A stretch of 64,000 nucleotides of DNA, taken from assembly GCA_965262585.1 (NCBI GenBank), contig OZ253546.1:1116001-1180000 (forward strand), read 5' to 3'. The notes beneath the pieces were generated by a model that did no database searches, was not told where the DNA came from, and saw only the letters and a program-made list of their open reading frames with translations. Both the position numbers and the translations under genes were made by a program. Shown one piece after another: positions 9,323 through 19,360 of this stretch. Source of the DNA: JAHRAW01 sp965262585 (GTDB lineage Bacteria; Pseudomonadota; Gammaproteobacteria; Arenicellales; Poriferihabitantaceae). How positions within the stretch are numbered: position 1 is the stretch's first letter; the number at the start of each line of letters is the position of its first letter.

Positions 9323-10494
9323 GCCCGCGCACCAGCCCCGGCGGCGGCAAGCACCGCATCCGCGGCAAGGTCGTTGGCGCCGCGCTTTAACCGCCCATGC
9401 AAGTCGGCGAAATGCTCCTCTAATTTCGCCATTCGCTGCGGATCCCCCAGCAGCGCATCGGCGTGCCGTGCGAGGTTGGCGGCGGTGGCTTGGTGTTGAA
9501 TGAGTTCCGGGATCATCGGCGTGGGCAGCAGTTGGTTTGGCATTGAATAGTACTCCACCTGCCGTAGTTGCCGCATCAGCCAATAACTGAACGGAGATAG
9601 TTTGTAAGCCACGATATGCGGACGGCGCAGCAACGCCGCCTCCAGCGCCGCGGTTCCGGACGCCACCAGCGCGATGTCGCAGGCCTCCAGCGCCAGTTGC
9701 GAATGGCCGTCCAGCGTGTGCAACGGCAAGCCATCGAGGTCGCCGCAGACGCGGGCAAATTCGGCGGCGGCGGCGCGCCCGGCAAAGGGCAGCACAAACC
9801 GCGCTTCGGGATGGCGTTTGAGAATGCGCCGTGCTGCCGCGATAAACACGCCACCCAAGCGGCGGATTTCGCTTCGGCGGCTGCCGGGCAGCAGGGCGAT
9901 GAGTGGGCCTTCGCCGAGTGGGACTTCACCTAAATCCAACCGGAGTCGGGCGGCGGCGCGGTCGGGCTGGGAGATTTCATCGGCCATGGGATGGCCTACG
10001 CAGGTTACCGGCACGCGGTGTTTTCGGTAGTAGTCGGCTTCAAAGGGAAACAAAGTCAGCATGTGGTCGACGGCGCGGCGGATTTTGTGGATGCGGTATC
10101 CGCGCCACGCCCACACGGTGGGGCTGACATAGTGAACGCAGGGGATGTTGCGGCGTTTCAGTTTGCGCTCCAGGGCGAGGTTGAAGTCCGGCGCATCGAC
10201 GCCCACGAATACATCGGGGCGTTCGGCGGTGAAATGCGCCACCAGACGGCGGCGGATTTTCAGGATGTTCGGCAACTGGCGCAGCAGGCCGTCCAGCCCG
10301 ATGACGCCGATGCCGCCCATGTCATACAACAGATGGCAGCCGGCTTCGGCCATTTGCGGCCCGCCGACTCCGACAAAACAACTATCGGGGGCGCGCGCTT
10401 TGATTGCCTGAATAAGCCCCGCCGCCAGCCGGTCGCCGGAGGCCTCGACGGCGACCACGGCAACCCGGACACCGCGCCCGTCCATAGTCGCCAT
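9319..10494 (-). CDS. lpxB: Lipid-A-disaccharide synthase
   Basis: Joins UDP-2,3-diacylglucosamine and lipid X to form the lipid A disaccharide at the inner membrane. 391 residues. Family blocks are VEASGDRLA near the N-terminus, GVGGPQMAEAG, FVGVDAPDFNL, HYVSPTVWAWR and a GSRRSEI glycosyltransferase segment. It lies 8 bp downstream of lpxA and overlaps rnhB by 4 bp. The N-terminal methionine could be the first or fourth residue. Confidence 0.95.
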   Translation of the reverse strand: MATMDGRGVRVAVVAVEASGDRLAAGLIQAIKARAPDSCFVGVGGPQMAEAGCHLLYDMGGIGVIGLDGLLRQLPNILKIRRRLVAHFTAERPDVFVGVDAPDFNLALERKLKRRNIPCVHYVSPTVWAWRGYRIHKIRRAVDHMLTLFPFEADYYRKHRVPVTCVGHPMADEISQPDRAAARLRLDLGEVPLGEGPLIALLPGSRRSEIRRLGGVFIAAARRILKRHPEARFVLPFAGRAAAAEFARVCGDLDGLPLHTLDGHSQLALEACDIALVASGTAALEAALLRRPHIVAYKLSPFSYWLMRQLRQVEYYSMPNQLLPTPMIPELIQHQATAANLARHADALLGDPQRMAKLEEHFADLHGRLKRGANDLAADAVLAAAGAGARA

Positions 10495-10502
10495 GGTTGT
10501 AT

Positions 10503-11279
10503 TTAGCGAATGATGCCGCGTTCGGAGCGGCGCAGGAAATCACACAGCACCGCCACTTCCGAACTGCCGTGGCCGATGTTTTCGATGGCGGCGATGGCGG
10601 ATTGGAAATCGAGGTTGCTGCGGTATAACAGGCGGTATGCTTTTTTCAGCAGGGCGATGGTGGGTTCTTGATAGTCCCGGCGCCGCAGACCTTTGACATT
10701 GATGCCGAACGGCGCGGCGGTGTGGCCGGCGGCGATGATGTAGGGCGGCACATCCTGAAAGCACACCGCGCCGATTCCGGTGATGCAATGAGCGCCGACT
10801 TTGCAGTATTGATGCACCAGCGAAAATCCGCCCATGATGGCGTAATCGCCGACCTCAACATGGCCGGCGAGGCTGGCGCCGTTGGCGAATATGATATGCC
10901 GACCGAGGGTGCAGTCGTGGGCGATGTGGGCGTAGGCCATGATGAAGTTGTCGTCGCCGAGGGTGGTGACGCCGAGGCCGTCGGCGGTGCCACGGTTGAG
11001 CGTGCAGTATTCGCGGATGGTGTTGCGGTCGCCGATTTGCAGGCGGGTCGGCTCGCCACGATAGTCCTGATGCTGGGGCGCTTCGCCGATGGAGCAAAAC
11101 TGGAAAATCCGGCAGTGCGCGCCGATGGTGGTGTGATTGCGGATGACCGTGTGCGGCCCGATCTGGGTGTGGTCGCCGATCACCACTCCTTTTTCGATGA
11201 TGGAAAACGGATCAACGACCACGCCGTCGCCGAGTTCCGCTCCCGCATCGACTATCGCGCTGGGATGAATGCGGGGCAT
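10503..11279 (-). CDS. lpxA: Acyl-ACP--UDP-N-acetylglucosamine O-acyltransferase
   Basis: First enzyme of lipid A synthesis; a trimeric left-handed beta-helix built from hexapeptide repeats. The catalytic histidine lies in AYAHIAHDCTLG. Start set at ATG 11279 (MPRIHPSAIVDAG), giving 258 residues, in line with the family. The open frame extends further upstream only through fabZ in another frame. It is 5 bp downstream of fabZ. Confidence 0.96.
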   Translation of the reverse strand: MPRIHPSAIVDAGAELGDGVVVDPFSIIEKGVVIGDHTQIGPHTVIRNHTTIGAHCRIFQFCSIGEAPQHQDYRGEPTRLQIGDRNTIREYCTLNRGTADGLGVTTLGDDNFIMAYAHIAHDCTLGRHIIFANGASLAGHVEVGDYAIMGGFSLVHQYCKVGAHCITGIGAVCFQDVPPYIIAAGHTAAPFGINVKGLRRRDYQEPTIALLKKAYRLLYRSNLDFQSAIAAIENIGHGSSEVAVLCDFLRRSERGIIR

Positions 11280-11284
11280 TGCGC

Positions 11285-11737
11285 TCAGACTCTGCGGTAG
11301 GTGAAGAGGATATCGGCGACGGCGCACAGGCTGCCATCCACCGAGGCGCGACCGGCATATTTCCACACCTTGTTTTTGCTGTGCGTTTCGCTAACATCGA
11401 TGAGCAACTGGTCGCCGGGCTCCACTGGCCGCTTGAAGCGCGCCTTGTCGATACCGGCGAATAAAAAGATGGTGTTTTCATCGGGCTCTTCGTTCAGCCC
11501 ACGGCTGGCGAGGATGGCCGAGGCTTGCGCGATGGCTTCGAGTATCAGCACTCCGGGGAACACCGGGCGTGCCGGGAAGTGTCCCTGAAAAAAAGGCTCG
11601 TTCACCGTGACATTTTTTATCGCCCGCAATGTGGTGTGAAGTTCGTAATCCAACACCCGGTCGATCAGCAAAAACGGATAGCGATGGGGCAAGATCTTGC
11701 GGATCTCGTGAATATCAATACGGTTGCTTTCAGTCAT
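11285..11737 (-). CDS. fabZ: 3-hydroxyacyl-[acyl-carrier-protein] dehydratase FabZ
   Basis: Dehydrates beta-hydroxyacyl-ACP in type II fatty-acid elongation; a hot-dog fold hexamer. 150 residues, with LPHRYPFLLIDRVL and the catalytic segment GHFPARPVFPGVLILEAIAQ containing the His and Glu pair. It sits between lpxD and lpxA as in many Gram-negatives, where it competes with LpxA for hydroxyacyl-ACP. Confidence 0.97.
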   Translation of the reverse strand: MTESNRIDIHEIRKILPHRYPFLLIDRVLDYELHTTLRAIKNVTVNEPFFQGHFPARPVFPGVLILEAIAQASAILASRGLNEEPDENTIFLFAGIDKARFKRPVEPGDQLLIDVSETHSKNKVWKYAGRASVDGSLCAVADILFTYRRV

Positions 11738-11745
11738 TATTTTAT

Positions 11746-12828
11746 TTACGGGTTCTTTGTGTTTGGGGCGCGTTTTCCCAATGCCTTCACTTTTTCCGCC
11801 AGTTCTTCGAGGCGGTGCATCTGGGCTACGGTCTTACGCCATCGCGCGGCGGGTTGCACCGGTATCATGGATGAATAAACTCCCGCTTCGGTGAGCGAGC
11901 CGGAGACGAAACTGTCGGCGTTGATGATGACATCATCGGCGATTTCCAAGTGGCCGAGAATCGCGGCGCGCCCGCCGAGGCGGCAACGCTTGCCGATGAT
12001 CGCGCTACCGGCGATGGCCACGCAACCGGCCATGGCGGTATGATCGCCGACCTGCACGTTATGCGCAATCTGAATATGGTTGTCGAGTTTAACGCCGTTA
12101 CCGATTACGGTGTTGTCGATAGCCCCGCGATCGATGGTGGTGTTGGCGCCGATGTCCACCTCATCGCCGATGATCACCCCGCCGAGTTGTTCGATGCGCA
12201 GCCATTCGCCTTGATTTTGGTCGCCTTGCTTTTGGCACGAATTTTCGACATAGCCGAATCCGCCGGAACCAATCACCACTCCCGATGCAAGGTTGCAGCG
12301 TTTGCCGATGCGGGTGCGCGGGCCGATGTGAACGCCGGAGTCGAGGATGGTGTGGCGTCCGAGCACGCAGTCATCGCCCACTGAACCGTGGCTGCCGATG
12401 ACCACCCCCGCCTCGATGCGGGTATTTTCGCCGATGACGCTATAGGCGCCGATGGATGCATCCGCGTGCACCGATGCCGAAGCGGCGACGATTGCGCTCG
12501 GATGAATTGGGTCGGCGGCTTTGCGCGGTGGCACAAACAAGACGCTGACCCGGGCATACGCGAGATAGGGATCGGCGACGATCACCTTAAAACCGGCAAA
12601 CAGCCCGGCGTGCTCGGCGCGCAACATCACCGCACCGGCGGCGGTGGCTTTCAGTTTGGATTCCTGTCGGGGGTCGGCGTAGAACGCCAGCGAATCACCG
12701 GCGGCGTTTTCTAAACTGCTGAGGGTTTTTACTCGAAACGCGCCATCGCCGTCCACCCGTCCGCCGGTTACTTCCGCAACCCGCCCCAAGTCGATCACTG
12801 TCCGCGCGTCCGGCGGCGGGCCGGGCAA
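11746..12828 (-). CDS. lpxD: UDP-3-O-(3-hydroxyacyl)glucosamine N-acyltransferase
   Basis: Third step of lipid A synthesis. 360 residues: an N-terminal uridine-binding domain (about 1-105), a left-handed beta-helix of hexapeptide repeats with the catalytic histidine in IQIAHNVQVG, and a C-terminal helical tail. It lies 8 bp upstream of fabZ. The length is slightly above E. coli LpxD (341) because of a Gln-rich insertion in the helix (SCQKQGDQNQGEW). Confidence 0.95.
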   Translation of the reverse strand: MPGPPPDARTVIDLGRVAEVTGGRVDGDGAFRVKTLSSLENAAGDSLAFYADPRQESKLKATAAGAVMLRAEHAGLFAGFKVIVADPYLAYARVSVLFVPPRKAADPIHPSAIVAASASVHADASIGAYSVIGENTRIEAGVVIGSHGSVGDDCVLGRHTILDSGVHIGPRTRIGKRCNLASGVVIGSGGFGYVENSCQKQGDQNQGEWLRIEQLGGVIIGDEVDIGANTTIDRGAIDNTVIGNGVKLDNHIQIAHNVQVGDHTAMAGCVAIAGSAIIGKRCRLGGRAAILGHLEIADDVIINADSFVSGSLTEAGVYSSMIPVQPAARWRKTVAQMHRLEELAEKVKALGKRAPNTKNP

Positions 12829-12868
12829 TCAGTCGCCGGGGAATGCGCGGACGCCATGCTCGGTGTGC

Positions 12869-13399
12869 CTACTCTTTATACCGCTTCTTGAGCGCGGTGA
12901 GCACTCGCTCGGTGAAGTCGATGCTCGGGTTGGTGTAGACCGCTTGCTGAAACACCACATCCAGTTCCTCCTGCTTGGCTACCACGACTATGACCTCGGT
13001 GATGATTTTTTCCAGTTTATCGAGGTGTTGATTTCGCCGCCGTTCGTAGTCTTCTTTGTATTCACGCTGGGCGCGCGCCAGTTGCCGTTGCAATTCTTGC
13101 AGGTCGGCGCTCTTGTCGCGCAGTTCCTCGGCGCTCAGCAACACGGCGTTTTTTTCCAGATCGTCCTGCCCGGCTTTAAATACCTCGACCCGGCCATTCA
13201 GTTCGCGGTTGCGCTCGGCAAATTCCGCTTCTAGTTGTTCGGCGATGTCGCGGCCCTGAGGTGCTTGTTCAATCAAGCGTCGGGCGTCCACATAGCCTAT
13301 GCCACCGGCCGTGGCGGTGCTCATCGCCATCATCGCCGCCATCATCACTGCCGGTATCGTGACCGGCAAAAAATTTCTAAAAAATCGCAAGTTCATCAT
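12869..13399 (-). CDS. skp: Periplasmic OmpH/Skp-family chaperone
   Basis: Holdase for outer-membrane proteins on the way to BamA. 176 residues with an N-terminal signal peptide of about 32 residues (hydrophobic VTIPAVMMAAMM), then GYVDARRLIEQAP and a long charged coiled coil that forms the tentacle arms. Position between bamA and lpxD is the classic one. Identity rests on context plus fold-type sequence. Confidence 0.9.
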   Translation of the reverse strand: MMNLRFFRNFLPVTIPAVMMAAMMAMSTATAGGIGYVDARRLIEQAPQGRDIAEQLEAEFAERNRELNGRVEVFKAGQDDLEKNAVLLSAEELRDKSADLQELQRQLARAQREYKEDYERRRNQHLDKLEKIITEVIVVVAKQEELDVVFQQAVYTNPSIDFTERVLTALKKRYKE

Positions 13400-13426
13400 C
13401 CTTCAATAAATGTTAAGACCGCCGGG

Positions 13427-15865
13427 TTACCGGAACACGGTGCCGACTGTGAGTTGAAATTTCTCGGTTGTATCCTCGCTTTCTTCATTGAGCGGCTCGG
13501 CGTAACTCATGGAAAACGGCCCGATGGGCGAGAACCAGTTAAACACCAAACCCGCCGAATAACGCATCCCGCTGAAACCGAGGTTGCCGTCGTTGACCTG
13601 GCTGAAAGTTCCACCGCCGTCGGTGCCGGTGTCGGGGGTGAACAAGTAACTATCACCAAAAGCCATACCGCCATCGATGAAAACACCGATGCGCTTGTCC
13701 TTGCCGGCTTCCCCACCAAAGGGCGGGAATAGCAATTCGGCGTTCACCAACAGGCGTTGATCGCCGCCCACCGATTCGCGGGTTACGCTGGTGCAGTCCG
13801 CTCTATTCGGTGTCGGATTCGCCATCGCCGCCATACAATTCGCTTCCCCCGAACTCAGCGGCCCGAGGGAGCGGCCGTCATACCCGCGCACGGAATTGGA
13901 ACCACCGGCGTAGTAACGGCGGAAGAACGGTAGGCCGTCTTCGCTTGAATCGCCGAACCCGTCTCCATAACCGATGCCGAGTCCGGTTTTCACCGAGAGG
14001 CCGCCGGGCAACGGAATATAGTATGCGCCCTGCAGGTTGATTTTGTAGTATTCATACTCGCTGCCCGGCGCCGACAACTCTATGGACGCCGAACCGCTGG
14101 CGCCGCGTGTCGGAAAGAAAAAATCATCGCGCGTATCCTTGGAGACGCCGAAAGTAACCTGCAGGTTTTCGCCCTGAATATCGGTGGATACCAAGGTAGG
14201 GTCTATGGCCCGTTCAAATTCCCACGGCGTTCCCGTGGTTCCTTCCAGATCGATTTGCTCCAGCAGGAAACCGAGATTCAGCGAGTTGGTCTCGGCGATG
14301 GGAATTTTGTAATTGACCCCGGCGGCGGTGGTGTTGATTACATATTCCGCCGAACTCACCTCGTCGGTGTCGACCCGTCGCCTGACCAGGCTGAGCCCTC
14401 GGCTAACCCCGTCCGCGGTGTGATAGGGATCGACATAGGTTATCGCCCCGGTTCTGGTGGCGTCTGAAGTATCCACTTCGACCTTCAACTCGCGCCCGGT
14501 GCCGAGCAAATTGCGCTGGGAATAAGCGACCCCGAGAAGCGTGCCGTCGGTGTCGGAATAACCCAGCGAAAAGGAAATCGCGCCGGTATTGCGCTCGTTG
14601 ACTACGACATTCATATCCACCTGATCGGTGGTGCCGGGCACCGCCGGGGTGTCGATGGTCACCTGATCAAAATAGCCCAGACGCTGCAGGCGAGATCTGG
14701 AACGGCTTACCGCGGCGGCGGAATACCATGATCCTTCAAACTGCCGGAGTTCCCGCCGAATCACTTGATCGCGGGTGTGTACATTGCCGGTAATCTCGAC
14801 CTTGCGGACATACACCCGCTGCTTCGGGTCGATGGCAAAGATGGTTTTGACGGTGCCCGCTTCGCGGTCGGTTTCATAGATCGGGCGCACATCAACGAAG
14901 GCGTATCCGGCGTCGGCGTATTCGCTGAGGATGGCGTTGCGGCTGGCGTTGACCACCTTGCGAGAGAACGGCTGGCCCCGCTTTATCGTTGTCAATCTAT
15001 CCAAATCGGTTACCGAGGTTACCTGCGTGGGCTCAAAAACGGTGTCGCCGAAAAGGTATTCTGCGCCTTCCGAGATGCTGATGCTGACGAAGATATTCTG
15101 CTTGTTGGGGCTGATGTCAACGCTACGGTCGACGATCTTGAAATCGTGGAATCCGCGATCGAGGTAATAACTGCGGATGGCTTCGATGTCGGCTTCGAGT
15201 TTTTGCTTGGAATACTGATTGGGCTTGGAAAATAACTTGAACCCGCGCTTGTCGCGCAGCGACATCTGCTTGAGTAAGGTTGACGCCGAAACCGCTTTGG
15301 CGCCGATGATGTTGATTTTTTTGATGGTCGCCACTCGCCCTTCGTTGATGGTCAGGGTAATCGCCACGCGGTTGCGGTCGAGTTCCTCGGCTTTGGTATC
15401 CACGGTTGCCGAATAACGACCCAGGGAAAGATAGGTGTTTTTGATTTCCTGCTCGACTCGACCGAGGCTGGCGCTGTTAAAAATCCGCCCCTGCACCAAA
15501 CCGGCTTGCTCCAACGCTTGTTGCAAAGCCTCGCCATCCAACACCCGATTGCCGACTATCTTGAGTTCGGAAATGGACGGCCGCTCCACCACCTTGACCA
15601 CCAGCACCGTGCCATCTTGCTCCAGCGAAACATCCTTGAAAAATCCGGTGGAGAACAGTTCTTTGATGCTCAAGCGCGCTTCTTCGTCGTTGAGTTCATC
15701 GCCGACTTTCAGGGGCAGGTAGTTATACACCGTGCCGGCCTCGAGGCGTTCCAGCCCCTCGACGCGGATGTCGGTGATGATAAATGGGGTTATCGCCAGC
15801 AACGCATGACAATAAAACCACAGCAACAATCCAAGGGCAGTTTTTTTCATTTTGTATGTTTTCAT
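13427..15865 (-). CDS. bamA: Outer membrane protein assembly factor BamA
   Basis: Central Omp85 component of the BAM complex. 812 residues: signal peptide (about 1-24), five periplasmic POTRA repeats (about 25-420; the first opens FIITDIRVEGLERL), and a C-terminal 16-strand barrel with the loop-6 region near NSVRGYDGRSLGP. It ends in arginine (GTVFR) instead of an aromatic residue, slightly unusual for a BAM substrate signal. Flanked by rseP and skp as in E. coli. Confidence 0.96.
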   Translation of the reverse strand: MKTYKMKKTALGLLLWFYCHALLAITPFIITDIRVEGLERLEAGTVYNYLPLKVGDELNDEEARLSIKELFSTGFFKDVSLEQDGTVLVVKVVERPSISELKIVGNRVLDGEALQQALEQAGLVQGRIFNSASLGRVEQEIKNTYLSLGRYSATVDTKAEELDRNRVAITLTINEGRVATIKKINIIGAKAVSASTLLKQMSLRDKRGFKLFSKPNQYSKQKLEADIEAIRSYYLDRGFHDFKIVDRSVDISPNKQNIFVSISISEGAEYLFGDTVFEPTQVTSVTDLDRLTTIKRGQPFSRKVVNASRNAILSEYADAGYAFVDVRPIYETDREAGTVKTIFAIDPKQRVYVRKVEITGNVHTRDQVIRRELRQFEGSWYSAAAVSRSRSRLQRLGYFDQVTIDTPAVPGTTDQVDMNVVVNERNTGAISFSLGYSDTDGTLLGVAYSQRNLLGTGRELKVEVDTSDATRTGAITYVDPYHTADGVSRGLSLVRRRVDTDEVSSAEYVINTTAAGVNYKIPIAETNSLNLGFLLEQIDLEGTTGTPWEFERAIDPTLVSTDIQGENLQVTFGVSKDTRDDFFFPTRGASGSASIELSAPGSEYEYYKINLQGAYYIPLPGGLSVKTGLGIGYGDGFGDSSEDGLPFFRRYYAGGSNSVRGYDGRSLGPLSSGEANCMAAMANPTPNRADCTSVTRESVGGDQRLLVNAELLFPPFGGEAGKDKRIGVFIDGGMAFGDSYLFTPDTGTDGGGTFSQVNDGNLGFSGMRYSAGLVFNWFSPIGPFSMSYAEPLNEESEDTTEKFQLTVGTVFR

Positions 15866-15915
15866 AGGTCGGTCATAATCCGGTTATTGGGGTGTCGGCA
15901 CCAATTCGCGCCGCG

Positions 15916-17265
15916 CTAAAACAGCCGCATAATATCATTATAAAAGGCTACGCTCATTAACAACATCAACAGGGCGATGCCGATTTGCTGTCCCCACAGC
16001 AGGGTTTTCGCAGACGGCGGGCTGCCTTTGAGCGCCTCGATTGCGAAAAACAACAAATGGCCGCCGTCCAGCAGCGGGATGGGCAGCAGGTTCAAAAGGC
16101 CGAGGCTGATGCTGATGATTGCCAGAAATTTCAGGAAATCGGCGTAGCCTGATTCCACCGTGCGCCCCGCCAGACGGGCGATGGTGATGGGGCCCGAGAG
16201 GTTATCCGAGGACATTTGCGCGCTCAACATACGCCCAATGGAGCGCACCGTGACTATGGTCATGCGCCAGTTGTAATCCAGCGCCACGGGAATCGCCGCC
16301 AGCGGGCCGTAGCGCAGGCGGGCGCTCACAAGGGGTGGGCGGTATAGCCCGATGCGGCCGTATTCCCGGCCCTCAACGGTAACGGTTTCGGTGGTCAATT
16401 CCGTTGTAATCTGTTCGCTGCCACGGCGGATCAACAGTACCAATTTCTGCCCGGGACGTTCCGACACTTGCTCCGCCATATCATTCCAATCGCCCACCGG
16501 ATGGCCGTCGATGGCGATAATCCGGTCGCCCTTTTGCAGGTCGGCGGCGGCGGCTGGCGAACCCTCCGCCAGTTGAAACACCTCGGCGGGCGGCGCCGGT
16601 GGCCACAATCCGATCTGGGAGGTGACAGTCTGATTACCGACTGCGTATTGATCGAGAGCGCCGAAATCCACGCGCAGACTCCGCTCGTTGTGGCTGCCTT
16701 CGCCGATTACCTCGAAGCCAACTAGATTACCCTTCATGGCTTGATGCAGCAGGTAAATCTGATGCTCGCCCCAGGTGTGGACTTCGCGCCCGTTCACGCT
16801 GACGATGCGGTCGCCAACCCGGAAACCGGCGGTTTGCGCCGGTGAATTTTCGGCGACTTGTCCGATTACCGGCTCTATATCATCGCTGCCGGCCACCAAC
16901 ACCAGCCAGATGGCGAAAATGGCGAACAGGAAATTGTAGGCCGGGCCAGCGAATACGATGGCGCTGCGCACGCCGAGGGATTGGCGGTTGAAAGCCATAC
17001 CCGCCTCATGCTCGTCCACCTTGCCCTCCCCTTCGTCGAGCATCTTTACATAGCCGCCCAGCGGGATCAGGCCGATGCAATACTCGGTGGGGTCGTTCTT
17101 GCGCCGCCAAGTGAAAATGGGACGCCCGAAGCCGATGGAAAATTTGAGCACCTTGACGCCGAGTTTGCGCGCCACTTGAAAATGGCCGTATTCGTGCACC
17201 GTCACCAAAATGGCGATGGCGGCGATAAACCCAAACAAACTATAGATGAATGAACTCATCTGCAT
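15916..17265 (-). CDS. rseP: RIP metalloprotease RseP
   Basis: Inner-membrane site-2 protease that cuts anti-sigma-E and remnant signal peptides. 449 residues. The zinc motif HEYGH lies in the first membrane segment, two PDZ domains occupy about residues 110-300, and the second active-site motif NLLPIPLLDGGHL lies in the C-terminal membrane part. The first ATG overlaps the dxr stop by 10 bp; a second ATG two codons later is an alternative. Confidence 0.95.
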   Translation of the reverse strand: MQMSSFIYSLFGFIAAIAILVTVHEYGHFQVARKLGVKVLKFSIGFGRPIFTWRRKNDPTEYCIGLIPLGGYVKMLDEGEGKVDEHEAGMAFNRQSLGVRSAIVFAGPAYNFLFAIFAIWLVLVAGSDDIEPVIGQVAENSPAQTAGFRVGDRIVSVNGREVHTWGEHQIYLLHQAMKGNLVGFEVIGEGSHNERSLRVDFGALDQYAVGNQTVTSQIGLWPPAPPAEVFQLAEGSPAAAADLQKGDRIIAIDGHPVGDWNDMAEQVSERPGQKLVLLIRRGSEQITTELTTETVTVEGREYGRIGLYRPPLVSARLRYGPLAAIPVALDYNWRMTIVTVRSIGRMLSAQMSSDNLSGPITIARLAGRTVESGYADFLKFLAIISISLGLLNLLPIPLLDGGHLLFFAIEALKGSPPSAKTLLWGQQIGIALLMLLMSVAFYNDIMRLF

Positions 17266-18503
17266 TCCGCGCTATCGCCAAGCCCGGCGGTCATCACTTG
17301 CCTCGCGCCGGATACCGGCAGCAATTCCCGGCACAGTTGCCGTGCGCGCCGGTCTGATGCCAGCACGCTTTCCAGATCGTAACCGTCGTCATCGACCTCT
17401 GCTTCCTTTGCCGCCAGTTCCATGGTGCGCTCTACCATCTGCGGAATCTTGTCAAACCCCAGCGCGCCGCCGAGAAACGCTTCCACCGCCACCTCGTTAG
17501 CGGCGCTCATCACCGCTGGCATAGTGCCCCCGGCGCGCGCCGCCGCACGGGCTAGGCCGATGGAGGGAAAGCGATGATGGTCGGGGGCTTCGAAGTCAAA
17601 GCGGCTGCATTCCAATAAATTCAATGGGCGCGCGCCGGAAGCGATGCGCCGTGGCCAGCCCAGCGCGTTGGCGATGGAAACCCGCATATCCGGGCTGCCC
17701 AGTTGCGCCAGAATCGAGCCGTCCAAATACTCGACCATGGAATGGATGACGCTCTGTGGATGAATAACGATTTCGATGTCGCCGACCTCCAGGGAAAACA
17801 GCACGCAGGCTTCGATTAGTTCCAGCCCCTTATTCATCATGGTAGCCGAGTCCACGGAAATTTTCGGCCCCATTTCCCAGTTCGGATGGGCGCACGCTTG
17901 AGCGGGGGTAACGCCGCTGAACGCTTCCACGGGCAGTTGGCGGAAGGGCCCGCCGGAGCCGGTCAGCCAGATTCGCCGGATACCGGCGGTGGTGGTGGTA
18001 GTCAGTCCGCCGCCGTCCGGGTTTTGCGGTAGGCATTGGAAAATGGCGTTGTGTTCGCTATCCACCGGAATAACCATCGCGCCGTGAGCGCGCGCTTCGT
18101 CCATAATCAACCGCCCGATCATCACCAGCGGTTCCTTGTTGGCAATCAGCACTTTCTTGCCGCCGCGCACCGCCGCCAGCGTGGAGCGCAGTCCGGCGGC
18201 GCCGACGATGCAACAAACCACGATGTCCGCGCCACTCCCGGCCAATTCGGATAACGCCTCGGCGCCGCCCAGCACTCGCGTGTCGGTGTCGGTCAATTCG
18301 CCGGCCAGTTGTCGCGCCGCTTCGGGTCCTGCCATGACCGCAAGTTCAGGATTAAATTCGGCGCACTGGCGCGCCATGTCGGCAAAGTTTTGGTTGGCGG
18401 AAAGCCCGGACACGCGGTATTTATCGGGATGCCGCCGGATCACATCCAAGACGCTGACGCCGACCGAGCCGGTGGAACCGAGGATGGCGACCGAATCGGT
18501 CAT
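17256..18503 (-). CDS. dxr: 1-deoxy-D-xylulose-5-phosphate reductoisomerase
   Basis: First committed step of the MEP pathway, DXP to MEP with NADPH. 415 residues with the N-terminal Rossmann motif ILGSTGSVGVSVLDVI, LIANKEPLVMIGR, and the metal/substrate block PVDSEHNAIFQCL. Overlaps cdsA by 4 bp (ATGA). A Thr-rich insertion GGLTTTTTAG follows the substrate loop. Confidence 0.96.
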   Translation of the reverse strand: MTDSVAILGSTGSVGVSVLDVIRRHPDKYRVSGLSANQNFADMARQCAEFNPELAVMAGPEAARQLAGELTDTDTRVLGGAEALSELAGSGADIVVCCIVGAAGLRSTLAAVRGGKKVLIANKEPLVMIGRLIMDEARAHGAMVIPVDSEHNAIFQCLPQNPDGGGLTTTTTAGIRRIWLTGSGGPFRQLPVEAFSGVTPAQACAHPNWEMGPKISVDSATMMNKGLELIEACVLFSLEVGDIEIVIHPQSVIHSMVEYLDGSILAQLGSPDMRVSIANALGWPRRIASGARPLNLLECSRFDFEAPDHHRFPSIGLARAAARAGGTMPAVMSAANEVAVEAFLGGALGFDKIPQMVERTMELAAKEAEVDDDGYDLESVLASDRRARQLCRELLPVSGARQVMTAGLGDSAECR

Positions 18504-19360
18504 CCCGACAACCGCCCGGCGGTCGCCCAGATCGTGACATAAGCCGGGGTTGCCGCCAGCAAGCCGTCGATGCGGTCGAGCAGGCCGCCGTGCCCGGGTA
18601 GCAAGCGGCCACTATCCTTGACTCCGGCGTGGCGTTTCAAGCGGCTTTCATACAGGTCGCCGAACACGCCGAATAACGCCGCAACCAGAGACGCCAGCAG
18701 CCAGCCGAGGGTTTGCGCGGTGTTCAGATTTAGTAGCCAAGTGGCGGCAAGCATCGCCACCAAACCGGCACCGACCAAGCCGCCGACCAGCCCTTCCATG
18801 GTCTTGCCGGGGCTGATGGATGGCGCCAGTTTGCGCCGCCCAAAGCGTTTGCCGATGAAATACGCAAAGGTGTCCGCGCTCCATATCACCACCAGCATGG
18901 CGACGGTCATCACCGCGCCGTGTTCGAGGCGCATCAGCAAGAGCGCAGCCCAGGCGAATAAGAAAATGAAGCCGCCTTGAACCATGCTGTGTAATGCGGT
19001 TGGTTGGGTTGGGGGCTGGGCTTGAGACTGGGCTTGAGACTGAATTGGTGCTTGGTCGGTTTTCTTGGCGATCAGCGTGAAGGCTTGATAGGCCCAGAAC
19101 AATAGCCCGGCTAGGCATATCACGGGGAGTTTTTGCGGGGCGTGGAAAAGCAACAGCGCGGCGATGATCAGAACTACGGCGATACCCACCGGCACCGCTA
19201 TGGAAACTTGCCCAAGATGACTCCATTCCAACAACGCCGCCAGCATCACCGCCAGCGTCACCACCGCAAACAACCACACCGGCGACCACAGCGTCAATGC
19301 CACCACTACCGGTGCCAGTATCAGGCCGGTGACAATGCGCGTCATCATGCTTGTCATCAT
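18500..19360 (-). CDS. cdsA: Phosphatidate cytidylyltransferase
   Basis: Makes CDP-diacylglycerol from phosphatidate and CTP at the inner membrane. 286 residues with about eight membrane segments and the CdsA signature SRLKRHAGVKDSGRLLPGHG near the C-terminus. A small Gln/Ala/Ser tandem repeat (QSQAQSQAQ) occupies a loop near residue 110. The N-terminus has several methionines, so the exact start is uncertain. Overlaps uppS and dxr by 4 bp each. Confidence 0.94.
   Translation of the reverse strand: MMTSMMTRIVTGLILAPVVVALTLWSPVWLFAVVTLAVMLAALLEWSHLGQVSIAVPVGIAVVLIIAALLLFHAPQKLPVICLAGLLFWAYQAFTLIAKKTDQAPIQSQAQSQAQPPTQPTALHSMVQGGFIFLFAWAALLLMRLEHGAVMTVAMLVVIWSADTFAYFIGKRFGRRKLAPSISPGKTMEGLVGGLVGAGLVAMLAATWLLNLNTAQTLGWLLASLVAALFGVFGDLYESRLKRHAGVKDSGRLLPGHGGLLDRIDGLLAATPAYVTIWATAGRLSG

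Noticed and set aside
9323..9583. Longer N-terminus for RNase HII
   Set aside because: The extension is Arg/Ala-rich shadow of lpxB; the 4-bp overlap start at 9322 gives the normal length.
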